DNA of 64,000 nt from Streptomyces sp. NBC_00513 (GCF_041431415.1 NZ_CP107845.1:3162001-3226000); one strand, 5' to 3'; counted from the first letter of the stretch, positions 45,261 to 54,206 are shown. The notes: generated from the sequence alone by a model not told the origin. Translations and numbers: made by a program.

Positions 45261-47045
45261 TCACCGCATCCGGGTGGCCCACTCCTGGACCTTCTTGATG
45301 CGCTCCCGCAGCTGACCCGCCGTCGCCTCCGCGCTCGGCGGCCCGCCGCACACCCGGCGCAGCTCCGTGTGGATCACCCCGTGCGGCTTGCCGCTCTGGT
45401 GGACGTACGCGCCCACCATCGTGTTCAGCGACTTGCGCAGCTCCAGCAGCTCCTTGTGCGAAACCACGGGGCGCCGCTCCGCCGGCAGCTCCAGCAGGTC
45501 CGCCTCGGAGTCCGGCTTGCGCCGACTGTGGGCGATCTGCCGCGACTGCCGCTTCTGGAGCAGCATCTGCACCTGGTCCGGCTCCAGCAGCCCGGGGATG
45601 CCCAGGTAGTCCTGCTCCTCCTCGCTGCCGGGGTGCGCCTGCATCCCGAACTCGGCGCCGTCGTACAGCACCCGGTCGAAGACGGCGTCGGACTCCAGCG
45701 CCTCGAAGGACATCTGCTCCTCGTCGCCGGTGTCCTCGCCCTCCTGTTTGTTCGCCTCGTCCATTTCCTTCTCGGACTCGGCGTACGGGTCTTCCTCGCC
45801 CTGCTTCTTCGGCTTGTCGAGGACGTGGTCCCGCTCGACTTCCATCTCGTTGGCGAAACCGAGGAGATACGGAATGGTCGGAAGAAACACGGACGCGGTC
45901 TCGCCGCGCCGGCGCGAACGCACAAATCGCCCGACTGCCTGCGCGAAGAACAAAGGAGTCGAAATGGTGGTGGCATAAACGCCCACCGCGAGACGCGGAA
46001 CGTCGACGCCCTCCGACACCATGCGGACCGCGACCATCCAGCGGTCGTCGTTCGCGCTGAAATCGTCGATGCGTTTCGACGCGCCCGTGTCGTCGGACAG
46101 GACGACGGTCGCCTTCGTGCCGGTGATCTCCCTGATCAGCTTCGCGTACGCGCGCGCCGAGTCCTGATCGGAGGCGATGACCAGACCGCCCGCGTCCGGG
46201 ATGCCCTTGCGGACCTCCGTCAGCCGCTGGTCGGCGGCGCGCAGCACGTTCGGCATCCAGTCGCCGCGCGCGTCGAGCGCCGTGCGCCAGGCCTGCGAGA
46301 TGGCGTCCTTGGTCATCGGCTCGCCGAGCCGGGCGGCGATCTCGTCACCGGCCTTGGTGCGCCAGCGCATGTTGCCGCTGTAGGACAGGAAGATCACGGG
46401 GCGGACGACGCCGTCGCCGAGCGCGTTCCCGTAGCCGTACGTGTAGTCGGCGGACGATCGGCGGATCCCGTCGTTCCCCTCCTCGTACGCCACGAAGGGG
46501 ATCGGGTTGGTGTCGGACCGGAAGGGCGTACCGGTCAGCGCGAGCCGCCGGGTCGCCGGATCGAAGGCCTCCAGGCAGGCCTCGCCCCAGGACTTCGAGT
46601 CGCCGGCGTGGTGGATCTCGTCGAGGATCACCAGGGTCTTGCGCTGTTCGCACCGGTTGCGGTGCAGCATCGGCTTGACGCCGACGCCCGCGTACGTCAC
46701 GGCGATGCCGTGGTAGTCCTTGCTCAGCGGGCCGGCCGAGTACTCGGGATCCAGCCGGATGCCTATCCGGGCGGCGGCCTCGGCCCACTGCTTCTTCAGG
46801 TGTTCGGTCGGCGCGACCACGGTCACCTGCTGCACCACGTGGTGGTGCAGCAGCCAGGACGCGAGGGTCAGCGCGAAGGTCGTCTTGCCGGCTCCGGGGG
46901 TCGCGACCGCGAGGAAATCGCGCGGCTGGGTCTCCAGGTACCGGTTCAGCGCACCCTCTTGCCAGGCGCGCAGCTTGCTGGCGGTACCCCACGGCGCGCG
47001 GCCGGGGAAGGCGGGTGAGAGGTGGTGGGAGGCGGTAGTAGTCAC
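45261..47045 (-). CDS. Superfamily II DEAD/DEAH-box helicase
   Basis: A 594-residue helicase. Motif I A-T-P-G-A-G-K-T near residue 50, motif II D-E-I-H-H near 143, motif III A-L-T-G-T-P, and the C-terminal RecA-like lobe with S-E-G-V-D-V-P and Q-A-V-G-R-F-V-R. This fits the XPB/type III restriction subunit-like group seen throughout Streptomyces. An insertion of ~60 very acidic residues (about 420-470, K-K-Q-G-E-E-D-P-Y-A-E-S-E-K-E-M-D-E) follows the helicase core. GTG start with GGAG upstream. No methylase or nuclease neighbour, so probably a housekeeping nucleic-acid helicase. Confidence 0.93.
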   Translation of the reverse strand: MTTTASHHLSPAFPGRAPWGTASKLRAWQEGALNRYLETQPRDFLAVATPGAGKTTFALTLASWLLHHHVVQQVTVVAPTEHLKKQWAEAAARIGIRLDPEYSAGPLSKDYHGIAVTYAGVGVKPMLHRNRCEQRKTLVILDEIHHAGDSKSWGEACLEAFDPATRRLALTGTPFRSDTNPIPFVAYEEGNDGIRRSSADYTYGYGNALGDGVVRPVIFLSYSGNMRWRTKAGDEIAARLGEPMTKDAISQAWRTALDARGDWMPNVLRAADQRLTEVRKGIPDAGGLVIASDQDSARAYAKLIREITGTKATVVLSDDTGASKRIDDFSANDDRWMVAVRMVSEGVDVPRLAVGVYATTISTPLFFAQAVGRFVRSRRRGETASVFLPTIPYLLGFANEMEVERDHVLDKPKKQGEEDPYAESEKEMDEANKQEGEDTGDEEQMSFEALESDAVFDRVLYDGAEFGMQAHPGSEEEQDYLGIPGLLEPDQVQMLLQKRQSRQIAHSRRKPDSEADLLELPAERRPVVSHKELLELRKSLNTMVGAYVHQSGKPHGVIHTELRRVCGGPPSAEATAGQLRERIKKVQEWATRMR

Positions 47046-47271
47046 GGTCTCCGGTTCGTGCTCTCGGTGTATCTGGTACGGGCGGGAAGCGGTCGTACGT
47101 AGGACAACCGGGCCACCTTACCGGCACGGGCCCGCCCCTCGCGGAGGGACAGGCCCGTGACCTCGGCGGGTGCGGCGAGCATCACATCCGTCGCGCTCGC
47201 GGCGCGGCCCGGGTGCCGTCACCCGTGTTCCCCAGACGGCGCGGCCCACCGGCCCGCGGGCCTCGCCCCGG

Positions 47272-48867
47272 TCAACTCCCTTGGGATCCACGCCGTTCGG
47301 GGCCGGGAACGTCCGCCGGCGGGGTGGGGCGGGCGGCGGCGGCCGGGGTCGGCCGGGCGGCGTCCGCCGGGGTGGGGCGGGCAGCGGCGGCCGGGGTGGA
47401 CCGGGCGGCGTCCGCCGGGGTGGCGTGCAGCCGGGTCGCCACCCACGCCCCCACCAACGCCACGCACGCCATCGGCAGGAAGACCACCACGAACGCCCCC
47501 GGATGCGAGGACGCCCCACCGGAGGTCACGGCGTGCGCGGCCCCCACCGTTCCCCCGCCCAGCGCGGCGAACGCCGCCCCGCCGGCCGCCAGCAGCACCA
47601 CGTTGGCCAGCGCGTCGGAGATCTGCAGGGCGGCGGAGTTCGCCCCGGCCTCCCGCGGCGCCGACAGCTCCAGCAGCAGCACGCTCGTCGAGCCGATCAC
47701 CAGCCCCATCCCGAGGCACCCGACCGCCCAGGCCAACGCCAGCGTCCACACCGGAACCCACGTCAACAGCACCGTCGGAGCGGCGGCGATGGCGAACGTC
47801 ACCAGCACCATCCCGCCGACCATCAGCCGTTCCCGGTACGGCGCCATCCGCCCCTTCGACTGGACCCAGGAGCCGCCCGCCCAGGTGAGCCCGCCGAGCG
47901 CCAGCGAGAACCCGGCCAGGGTCGGACTCAGCCCCCGCTGGGTGACGAGCATCAGCGGCACGAAACTCTCGGCCGCGATGAACGAACCCGCCGCCACCCC
48001 CCGCAGCAACACCACAGACGGCAGCCCGCGCCGAGCCAGGTACGTTCCGCGCGGCAGCAGCCCCCGCGCCGCCGGCACCAGCAGCGCCGCGCCCGCGACG
48101 GCCGGCACGACCGAGAGCCACCGCAGGTCCTGGGCGGCGTACTGGAGCAGCCCCGCACCCGCCGAGATCCCGAGGGCGAGCCGGATCCGCCGCCGGTCGA
48201 AGGCCGCCGGCTCCCCGCCGGCTACGGGCCCGGACGCGGTCCGGCGGATGGCCGGTATCGCCACGACCAGCGGTACGACGACCAGCGCGGGGATCGCGAG
48301 GAACACCCACCGCCACCCGAGGTGCTCGGTCACCGTGCCGGCGGCCAGCGGGCCCACGATCGAGGGCACCACCCAGCTCGCGGCGAAGGCGGCCATGATC
48401 GCGGGGCGCAGCCGCTCGTCGTAGGCCCGGCTGACGACCACGTACAGGGCGACGATCACCAGCCCGCCACCGAAGCCCTGCACGGCCCGCCCGAGCAGGA
48501 ACACCCACATCCCGGCGGCCGTCCCCGACAGCACCAGCCCGCCGGCGAACGCCCCGATCCCGAGGGCGAGCGGCCGCAGCGGCCCCTGCCGGTCGGCCCA
48601 CTGCCCGGACAGCACCATGCCGAACAGGCTCGTCGTGAAGTAGGAGGAGAAGGCGAAGGCGTAGAGACCGATCCCGTTCAGCTCCCGCGCGGCGACCGGC
48701 ATGGCCGTGCCGACGGCGGTCGCCTCGAAGGCGATGAGGAACACGACGGAGATGATGCCGATGCTGAGCGTCCGGTACGCGGCCCCGAGGATCCCGCCCG
48801 GAGACTCCGAGGGCTCGGGCGGGACCGGTGCGGCGGTCTCGGGGACACGGGGTTCCAATGCGCTCAT
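47272..48867 (-). CDS. MFS drug transporter with repetitive C-terminal tail
   Basis: A 531-residue efflux transporter with about fourteen helices, as in the DHA2/EmrB-QacA group. Helix 1 has F-E-A-T-A-V-G-T-A-M-P, loop 2-3 has G-Q-W-A-D-R-Q-G-P. After the last helix comes a tail made of repeated A-R-P/S-T-P-A-D/A-A units. ATG start chosen where homology to the family begins; the ribosome site is weak. Substrate unknown. Confidence 0.9.
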   Translation of the reverse strand: MSALEPRVPETAAPVPPEPSESPGGILGAAYRTLSIGIISVVFLIAFEATAVGTAMPVAARELNGIGLYAFAFSSYFTTSLFGMVLSGQWADRQGPLRPLALGIGAFAGGLVLSGTAAGMWVFLLGRAVQGFGGGLVIVALYVVVSRAYDERLRPAIMAAFAASWVVPSIVGPLAAGTVTEHLGWRWVFLAIPALVVVPLVVAIPAIRRTASGPVAGGEPAAFDRRRIRLALGISAGAGLLQYAAQDLRWLSVVPAVAGAALLVPAARGLLPRGTYLARRGLPSVVLLRGVAAGSFIAAESFVPLMLVTQRGLSPTLAGFSLALGGLTWAGGSWVQSKGRMAPYRERLMVGGMVLVTFAIAAAPTVLLTWVPVWTLALAWAVGCLGMGLVIGSTSVLLLELSAPREAGANSAALQISDALANVVLLAAGGAAFAALGGGTVGAAHAVTSGGASSHPGAFVVVFLPMACVALVGAWVATRLHATPADAARSTPAAAARPTPADAARPTPAAAARPTPPADVPGPERRGSQGS

Positions 48868-48970
48868 CGCCCCAGCGTAAGGTCCATACCTCTGCTTCGT
48901 CCCTGTCAATTCGACCGATCCCGACTCCGCCTCCGGGCCTAGGTCGAGTCGTCGAGGCGCCGCCTGTAGA

Positions 48971-49031
48971 GCGGCCCGGGGGTCTGTCCAGCGGTCCGGG
49001 GGGGCTGTCCAGCGGTCCGGGGGTCTGTCCA
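48971..49031. repeat. Three tandem ~20-bp repeats upstream of the MFS gene
   Basis: The unit GCGGTCCGGGGGTCTGTCCA occurs at 48971-48990 (one change), 48991-49011 (one insertion and one change) and 49012-49031, with a degenerate fourth unit after it. It lies about 100 bp upstream of the MFS start codon. Confidence 0.85.
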
Positions 49032-49460
49032 GAGGCTCGGGGGAGGGGACGGGCGCTCGCGCGGAGCCGCTCCCTCGGCCCACCGGAAAGCCCCCGCACC
49101 CGAGAACATCCTGAAACAATTCGACACGCGAGGGCCCAGCCCCGATCTGCAACTCCCGCACACAGACCGGGAGCCGGGAAGCGAAGCCCGATCCTGAACC
49201 CGGAAATCCTGCCTGCCGGGTAATTCAAGAAGCTTCAAGAAGCACATCCGGAACCGCCACACGCCTTTGGAGTGAATGCAGTGATCAGTGAAGTGAAACT
49301 GCGACACGCGGTTCCTTCGCCCTGGGCGACGACGTGACGTTCATCGCGGGCCACGTGCGTGCCCCGGAGGGGACGGCGCTTTCGTTCTCGCTTTGTGTCG
49401 TCGCCGATGGCGAGCACAAATACACTCGTCCGGACTCAGGTCGGTGGGCAGTCCTCACGA

Positions 49461-49510
49461 AGGTCGACGCGAAGGTCGACGCGAGGGTCGACACGGTCGA
49501 CGCGGTCGAC
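49461..49510. repeat. Five phased GTCGAC motifs
   Basis: GTCGAC occurs at 49463, 49475, 49487, 49496 and 49505, spaced 12, 12, 9 and 9 bp, within GTCGACGCG-type units. All spacings are multiples of three, consistent with either a degenerate coding repeat (V-D-A-K/R) or iterated binding sites. Confidence 0.75.
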
Positions 49511-49646
49511 GCCCCCGATACGGGCGGGACGCCGCGACGACAACTCCCGGGACTGTGAACGGGGCATGGCAGTCACATTGCGGCACCCGCGCCCCCCTTC
49601 CACCGCCGCGGGGCGCCTCGTACGGTCGTACTCGTCACCACCACAC

Positions 49647-49718
49647 AGCCGTGTGCCCGAGTGGTTGAGGGACTCGCCTGCAAAGCGAGTTACGCCGGTT
49701 CGATTCCGGTCACGGCTT
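49647..49718 (+). tRNA. tRNA-Cys (anticodon GCA), atypical acceptor
   Basis: Acceptor AGCCGTG pairs perfectly with CACGGCT (49711-49717); discriminator T at 49718 as required for Cys identity. D stem CCC/GGG; anticodon stem CTCGC/GCGAG with loop CTGCAAA giving GCA; T arm GCCGG/CCGGT with TTCGATT. Total 72 nt. The first base pair is A-U rather than the usual G-C. No CCA encoded. A perfect 18-bp hairpin follows. Confidence 0.92.
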
Positions 49719-49724
49719 CGAATG

Positions 49725-49765
49725 CGAAGGGCTGCCCGGGAACCTGCTTCCCGGGCAGCCCTTCG
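49725..49765. terminator. 18-bp perfect hairpin after tRNA-Cys
   Basis: 49725-49742 pairs exactly with 49748-49765 around CCTGC. It separates the tRNA from the convergent mycosin operon and can terminate both. Confidence 0.9.
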
Positions 49766-49793
49766 TCATGGTCGGTACCGCTCGTGCGCCGGA

Positions 49794-51017
49794 TCAGTTG
49801 CCCGCGCGCCGCCCGAGCACAGTGGTGACGGCCCCGCCGACGATCAGTACGCCCACCAGGCCGAGCCCGACCCACCACACCGTGCCGCGGAACCCGGCCG
49901 CCTCGTCCGCCCCGACCTCCGTCGACGGCCCGGCGTCGCCGGCCGCCATCGCCGCGGCCGCGGCAACGAAGTCGGGCAGCGGGTACACGTCGGCCGGCCC
50001 GGGGGAACCCGGAGTGGACATCGCGATCCGGGGTCGGGCCACCCCGTACCCGATCCAGTCGTTGCGCACCGCACCGTCCACGGGAGCGCCGGAGGTGTTG
50101 AGCAGGACCCGGAGCACCTGGTTGTTGGTCCAGTCGGGGTGGGCGGACCAGAGCAGCGCGGCAGACGCGGAGGCCAGGGCGGTGGCCTCACCGGTCCCGC
50201 GGCTCTTGCAGTAGCCCGCCTTGCCGCGGCAGGACGTGAGGATGTCGACGCCCGGCGCGGCCAGGTCGACCTGGGGTCCCGTCAGCGACTCCGCGGTCGG
50301 CTCACCGCCCGGATCTACGGCGGCGACCCCCACCACACCGGGCGTGGCCGCCGGATAGCGGAGCTCGCCCGCCTTCTTGGCCGCGATGGCGGCCGGGGTG
50401 GAACCGGTGGTCTCCCCCTCGCCCACGGCCGCGAAGACCAACTTGCCCTTGGACAGCGCGTACTTCACCGCCTCGTCCCGCGCCGGGTCGGCCGTCGTCG
50501 TGGACATGGAGATGTTGACGACCTTCGCGTCCGAGTCGGCCGCGCGCCGGATCGCCGCCGCCCAGGACGACTCCCCCGGCGCGTCCTCCCGAGGCACCCT
50601 GATCGGCAGGATCCTCGCCCCCGGAGCGATCCCGGACAGCCCCTCGCCACCGGAGGCCTTGCCCGTACCGGCGATGATCGTGGCCATGGACGTACCGTGC
50701 CCGTCCTGGTCCGTACGCTCGTCACCCTCGACCTTGCCCCCGGCCAGGTCCACACCGGGCAGCACCTGCCCCTCCAGCTCGGGCACGCGTCCCACACCGC
50801 TGTCGATGACAGCCACCGTGACGCCCTTGCCCGTGCCGACCTTCCAGAACTCGGCCGCCTTCATCACGGTGAGGTGCCACTGCTGCTCGCGAACGGTCTC
50901 CGCACGGGCCGGCGCCCCGGCAACCCCGACCACCAACAGACCGGCCAGCACCGGACCCGCCCCGCGCCAGAACCGCCGGCCCTCCCCCGCCAACCCCACC
51001 AACCCCGCCAAACCCAT
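49794..51017 (-). CDS. mycP: Mycosin-like protein lacking catalytic Ser (pseudoprotease)
   Basis: A 407-residue subtilisin-fold protein of type VII secretion. Signal peptide (about 20-38, ending A-R-A), Asp72 in A-V-I-D-S-G, His107 in D-G-H-G-T-S, and C-terminal membrane anchor (about 378-398). The position of the catalytic Ser (G-T-S in active mycosins) reads G-T-G-E-A-T, so Ser is Gly276. The oxyanion-hole Asn (A-V-G-N) is Glu200. Both codons are clear in the DNA (GGT and GAG). It is a full-length paralogue of the intact mycosin upstream and overlaps it by one base. It is therefore probably non-proteolytic and may have a structural or regulatory role. Confidence 0.9.
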   Translation of the reverse strand: MGLAGLVGLAGEGRRFWRGAGPVLAGLLVVGVAGAPARAETVREQQWHLTVMKAAEFWKVGTGKGVTVAVIDSGVGRVPELEGQVLPGVDLAGGKVEGDERTDQDGHGTSMATIIAGTGKASGGEGLSGIAPGARILPIRVPREDAPGESSWAAAIRRAADSDAKVVNISMSTTTADPARDEAVKYALSKGKLVFAAVGEGETTGSTPAAIAAKKAGELRYPAATPGVVGVAAVDPGGEPTAESLTGPQVDLAAPGVDILTSCRGKAGYCKSRGTGEATALASASAALLWSAHPDWTNNQVLRVLLNTSGAPVDGAVRNDWIGYGVARPRIAMSTPGSPGPADVYPLPDFVAAAAAMAAGDAGPSTEVGADEAAGFRGTVWWVGLGLVGVLIVGGAVTTVLGRRAGN

Positions 51018-52210
51018 CAACGCCTCGCGCGCCGCACCACGACAGCCGCCACGGCCCCGCCGATGAGCACACAAGCCCCCAACCCCAACGCGAGCCACGG
51101 AAGCCCCCCGCCGGACTCCTCCGCCCCGGCCCGAGGCGCAGGCGCGGGCTTCACCGACTCGGAGGCCTTCGCACCCGGCACCCCGGAAGGCGCCTTACCG
51201 GCCCCGGCACCCGCGAGATCCGGCAACGGATACACATCGGCCGGCCCAGGATCACCGGGCGTCGGCACCGCGATCCGGGGGCGGACGACGCCGTAGCCGA
51301 CGGTATCGCTCCGCTGAGCACCGCTGACAGGCTTACCGGCCGTGTTCAACAGGACCCGGAGCACCTGATTGTTGGTCCAGTCGGGATGCAACGACCACAC
51401 GAGTGCGGCCGAGGCGGAGGCCAGGGCGGTGGCATCACTGGTGCCGTGACTCTTACAGAGCCCGGACTTGTCACTGCAAGCCGAGACAATGTCGACACCG
51501 GGGGCCGTCATGTCGACCTGAGGCCCGCGCTGCGATTCCTTGGTCACAACACCCTTTGAGTCCACAGCACCGACCCCAACTACGCCCGGCGTGGCCGCCG
51601 GATAGTTGATCTCGTTCGTCGAGTGCCCAGTGTTCCCGACAGCTGCAAAGATCAGCTTTCCCTTGGAGAGGGCGTACTTCACCGCTTCGAGGCGCGCCGG
51701 GTCATCCTTGGGCCTCCCCATGGAAATGCTGATGATCTTTGCATCCGAGTCTGCCGCATATCGAATCGCCGCAGTCCAACTCGGGGTCTTCAGGTCTTCC
51801 TCGTAGGGCACGCGGATCGGGAGGATCTTGGCGGCGGGCGCCAGCCCGAATGCCCCATCACCACTCGGGTGCCTTCCCGTTGCAGCAATGATCGCCGCCA
51901 TGGACGTGCCGTGACCGGCGAGGTCGGTTTTCTCATCGCCCTCGACCGTATCGGGTGCGAAGTCTTTGCCGGGAAGAACCTGGCCTTCCAGCTCAGGAAT
52001 GATCTCCACGCCGTCGTCGATAACAGCGACAGTAACGCCGGCGCCCTTGCTGATCTTCCAGAGGTCGTCTGCCTTCATGACGTCGAGATGCCACTGCTTC
52101 TCGCGAATGGTCTCCGCATGGGCGGGGGTCGCAGCGACCCCCGCCAACAGCAGGCCAACGAAGACCGATGTCGCCTTGTGCATGCGCATCTGTTGCAACG
52201 TCCGTTCCAC
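51017..52210 (-). CDS. mycP: Mycosin (type VII secretion-associated subtilisin protease)
   Basis: A 397-residue S8 protease with a signal peptide (about 12-32, ending A-H-A), complete triad Asp65, His100, Ser258 (G-T-S-D-A-T) and oxyanion Asn193 (V-G-N). A Cys pair (A-C-S...L-C-K) matches mycosins. C-terminal membrane helix about 370-390. GTG start immediately after the stop of the WXG protein gene; an alternative ATG is eight codons in. Codon use is visibly lower in GC than its neighbours, for example around 51600-52200. Translationally coupled to the inactive paralogue downstream. Confidence 0.92.
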   Translation of the reverse strand: MERTLQQMRMHKATSVFVGLLLAGVAATPAHAETIREKQWHLDVMKADDLWKISKGAGVTVAVIDDGVEIIPELEGQVLPGKDFAPDTVEGDEKTDLAGHGTSMAAIIAATGRHPSGDGAFGLAPAAKILPIRVPYEEDLKTPSWTAAIRYAADSDAKIISISMGRPKDDPARLEAVKYALSKGKLIFAAVGNTGHSTNEINYPAATPGVVGVGAVDSKGVVTKESQRGPQVDMTAPGVDIVSACSDKSGLCKSHGTSDATALASASAALVWSLHPDWTNNQVLRVLLNTAGKPVSGAQRSDTVGYGVVRPRIAVPTPGDPGPADVYPLPDLAGAGAGKAPSGVPGAKASESVKPAPAPRAGAEESGGGLPWLALGLGACVLIGGAVAAVVVRRARR

Positions 52211-53656
52211 TCAGTCAATCACCGGTGGCACAACACGACGGTTGGCCTGCCATGTCTCTTCATCTTCGGCCAGGTAGTCGGGGCGTTCGCCTGCCCGCCC
52301 ATCGCGCCGCCTGCCCGGATTCTGTGAACCCGAGCTCCCGTGCCCCATCGCTCCGCCGACCGGCCCTGCGCCCGGTGCGTTACGCACGAGCCCCGAACCA
52401 CCTTGAGTGAACGGTTGACCGCCCACCCCAGGCCGACGTCCGCCGGCAACACCACCGGTCTCTGAGGCCAGGCGGCGCCCAACCGCCGAACCTCCCGAAG
52501 CTCCATGAGGGGACCCGGCACCGCCCCCCATTCCGCCGCCCATCATTCCGCGGCCGGCCTGGCCTGCCTCCCCGCCGATGACCGTGCCCCGCGGAATCCC
52601 GGCGCTGGGCCCGGTGGCGGGAAGCGCCCGACCGCCAACGATGCCGGGATCACGGGCGGGCAAGCCTGCGGCGCCTACAACCTTGCCGAAAGGTCCGCTT
52701 GGCCCGGTCAACTTGCTGCCACCCACCAGGCCAGGGCCACCCGGGTTCCCTAGACCGATGGCTGGTGGGAGCGTCGCGGGCGGAATCGGCAGAACAGGGT
52801 TGCCTCTGGCACCTGGGCCGTCCGGCAGCATGCCTGCAATCGGGGGTGAAGGGTGCACCTTCTCCGGCAACGTTCCGGCGGCGTTCAGATCCACAGTCAC
52901 GTCACGGTCCGGGACCCCCACCACGTTCGCCGTGTCCAGGTTCGCGGAAGAGGGCAGAGGAACAGCGCTGTCCGACCGTGGCACTCTGCCGGACTCCCCG
53001 GTCAACTCCCGCGTAGAAGCACTAGATGTGCTCTGCGAGGCACTGAACCGACCTTCGGGGCCAGCCACTGCCCCGGGAGCGCCCTCAGGGCGCTCAAGGC
53101 CTTCATTCCCATGGAGGGTCGGTGGAACAAAGTTCGCCGGCGGCGGTGGGAACGTCGGGATCTCCGCCGTGTTCATCTGGTACGCCGACTGCTTGTACGA
53201 GGTGGTCAGCTTCTCCAACTGCTGTACAGCGGCCATGCGATGCACTTCCAGCTTTCGCCAGGACTCCCGAGCGACCGGCTGCGCGTCCGGGTCGTTGTGG
53301 AACTTCTTGGCCGACGCGTAGCTGGACAAATCCGGGTCGACTTCGTCCCGCTTCGGCATGTCCCGCCGGACCTCGCGCATGGTCTGACCGGCCTCGACCA
53401 TGTACTTGCCGCCGGTGGCGCTGTACTCGCTCAGGCGGAGCGTCGCGCTGCCCGCCTGGCTCACCCATTCCTGGAAGGCCGTCGAGGCCTCGCCCTCCCA
53501 GCCGGACACCTTGTGCGACTTCAGGATCTCCCCGATCGCCTTGATGTCCCCGGCGGCCTTGACCAACGCCGTGCCCCGCGCCTCCACCGTCTCGGGGCTG
53601 AAGTTCGCGACCATCGCCATCAGTTGTTCGATCGAGTAGTCCCCGAAGCCCGGCAT
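52211..53656 (-). CDS. WXG100-like protein with long Gly/Pro-rich C-terminus
   Basis: A 481-residue protein. Residues about 10-110 are a helical hairpin with W-E-G at the turn (S-G-W-E-G-E-A-S-T-A-F), typical of WXG100/ESX substrates. A helix-rich linker reaches ~165, then ~290 residues of Gly/Pro/Ala/Ser-rich sequence with G-G-G-M-G-G-G. The tail R-P-D-Y-L-A-E-D-E-E-T-W contains Y-x-x-x-D, the type VII secretion signal pattern. ATG start overlapping the preceding gene by one base. Likely secreted by a type VII system and perhaps processed by the adjacent mycosins. Confidence 0.82.
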   Translation of the reverse strand: MPGFGDYSIEQLMAMVANFSPETVEARGTALVKAAGDIKAIGEILKSHKVSGWEGEASTAFQEWVSQAGSATLRLSEYSATGGKYMVEAGQTMREVRRDMPKRDEVDPDLSSYASAKKFHNDPDAQPVARESWRKLEVHRMAAVQQLEKLTTSYKQSAYQMNTAEIPTFPPPPANFVPPTLHGNEGLERPEGAPGAVAGPEGRFSASQSTSSASTRELTGESGRVPRSDSAVPLPSSANLDTANVVGVPDRDVTVDLNAAGTLPEKVHPSPPIAGMLPDGPGARGNPVLPIPPATLPPAIGLGNPGGPGLVGGSKLTGPSGPFGKVVGAAGLPARDPGIVGGRALPATGPSAGIPRGTVIGGEAGQAGRGMMGGGMGGGAGSPHGASGGSAVGRRLASETGGVAGGRRPGVGGQPFTQGGSGLVRNAPGAGPVGGAMGHGSSGSQNPGRRRDGRAGERPDYLAEDEETWQANRRVVPPVID

Positions 53657-54126
53657 CAGAGCGCCACCTTGTCGTCAGCAGCCGTGCCACCGGCCGTCGG
53701 TGCCTTGTACAGCGGGTCCCGTTCCGGGACGTAGTCCTCGTGCGCCTTCGCCGAGATCGCGGCCATCCGGCGGCGGGTCTCCTCGTCGATGCCCGCGAAG
53801 CCCTTGCCCGCCGTTCGGATCGCGATGCCCAGGCCCTCGATCTGTCCCGCCAGCCCCCGCGACAGGTTCACCAGTTGTTCGTGCACCGTCGTGTAGGCGG
53901 TCTGCAGTTGGGCGGCCGCCGGGAACCCTTCACCGAGCACGCCGGCCGGCAGCGTCCCGTCGGCCAGCTTCTTGTCCGCCGCCGCCGAGCCGTCGAGCCT
54001 TTCGAGGAGGTCGTCGACCAGGTTCTTGTAGCCGTTCAGCGTCTCGTACTCGATCCGCATCGCCGCCGTCGGCGGGGGTCCTCCGATGTACGGTCCCGGC
54101 CCGCCCTGCCCGTAATCCAATGCCAC
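53656..54126 (-). CDS. WXG100-associated helical protein, first gene of T7SS-like operon
   Basis: A 156-residue protein starting M-A-L-D-Y-G-Q-G-G-P-G-P-Y. After a Gly/Pro leader the rest is helical (Y-E-T-L-N-G-Y-K-N-L-V-D-D-L-L and A-Y-T-T-V-H-E-Q-L-V-N-L), compatible with an ESX-type helical hairpin though no W-x-G is visible. GTG start with GGGGAGG upstream. It is the first of four genes joined by one-base overlaps or abutting. Probably the partner of the WXG protein encoded downstream. Confidence 0.75.
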   Translation of the reverse strand: MALDYGQGGPGPYIGGPPPTAAMRIEYETLNGYKNLVDDLLERLDGSAAADKKLADGTLPAGVLGEGFPAAAQLQTAYTTVHEQLVNLSRGLAGQIEGLGIAIRTAGKGFAGIDEETRRRMAAISAKAHEDYVPERDPLYKAPTAGGTAADDKVAL

Positions 54127-54206
54127 TACGGCCTCCCCGACTCCCCGTTGTCCCCGCGGGAGCGGTGTCGGCACCGCTCCCCGTCCCCGTTCGCTCCCGT
54201 TCACAC

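Larger units (their letters stand above)
48868..49646. other. 780-bp intergenic region with three repeat types and lower GC
   Basis: Between the MFS gene and tRNA-Cys. The middle (about 49085-49330) is distinctly AT-richer and contains a 10-bp tandem direct repeat TTCAAGAAGC (49224-49243) and four AGTGA motifs around 49271-49299. A frame at 49334-49558 (74 codons, GTG start) is open but not convincingly coding and contains the GTCGAC repeats. It could be the remnant of a lost gene or a regulatory region. Confidence 0.5.

Noticed and set aside
49334..49558. 74-codon plus-strand frame before tRNA-Cys
   Set aside because: GC3 pattern is weak, no ribosome site, and half of it is the GTCGAC repeat; kept only as part of the intergenic description.
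49647..54200. Integrated element at tRNA-Cys
   Set aside because: No integrase, excisionase or duplicated tRNA 3' end was found next to the tRNA; the T7SS-like genes look chromosomal.
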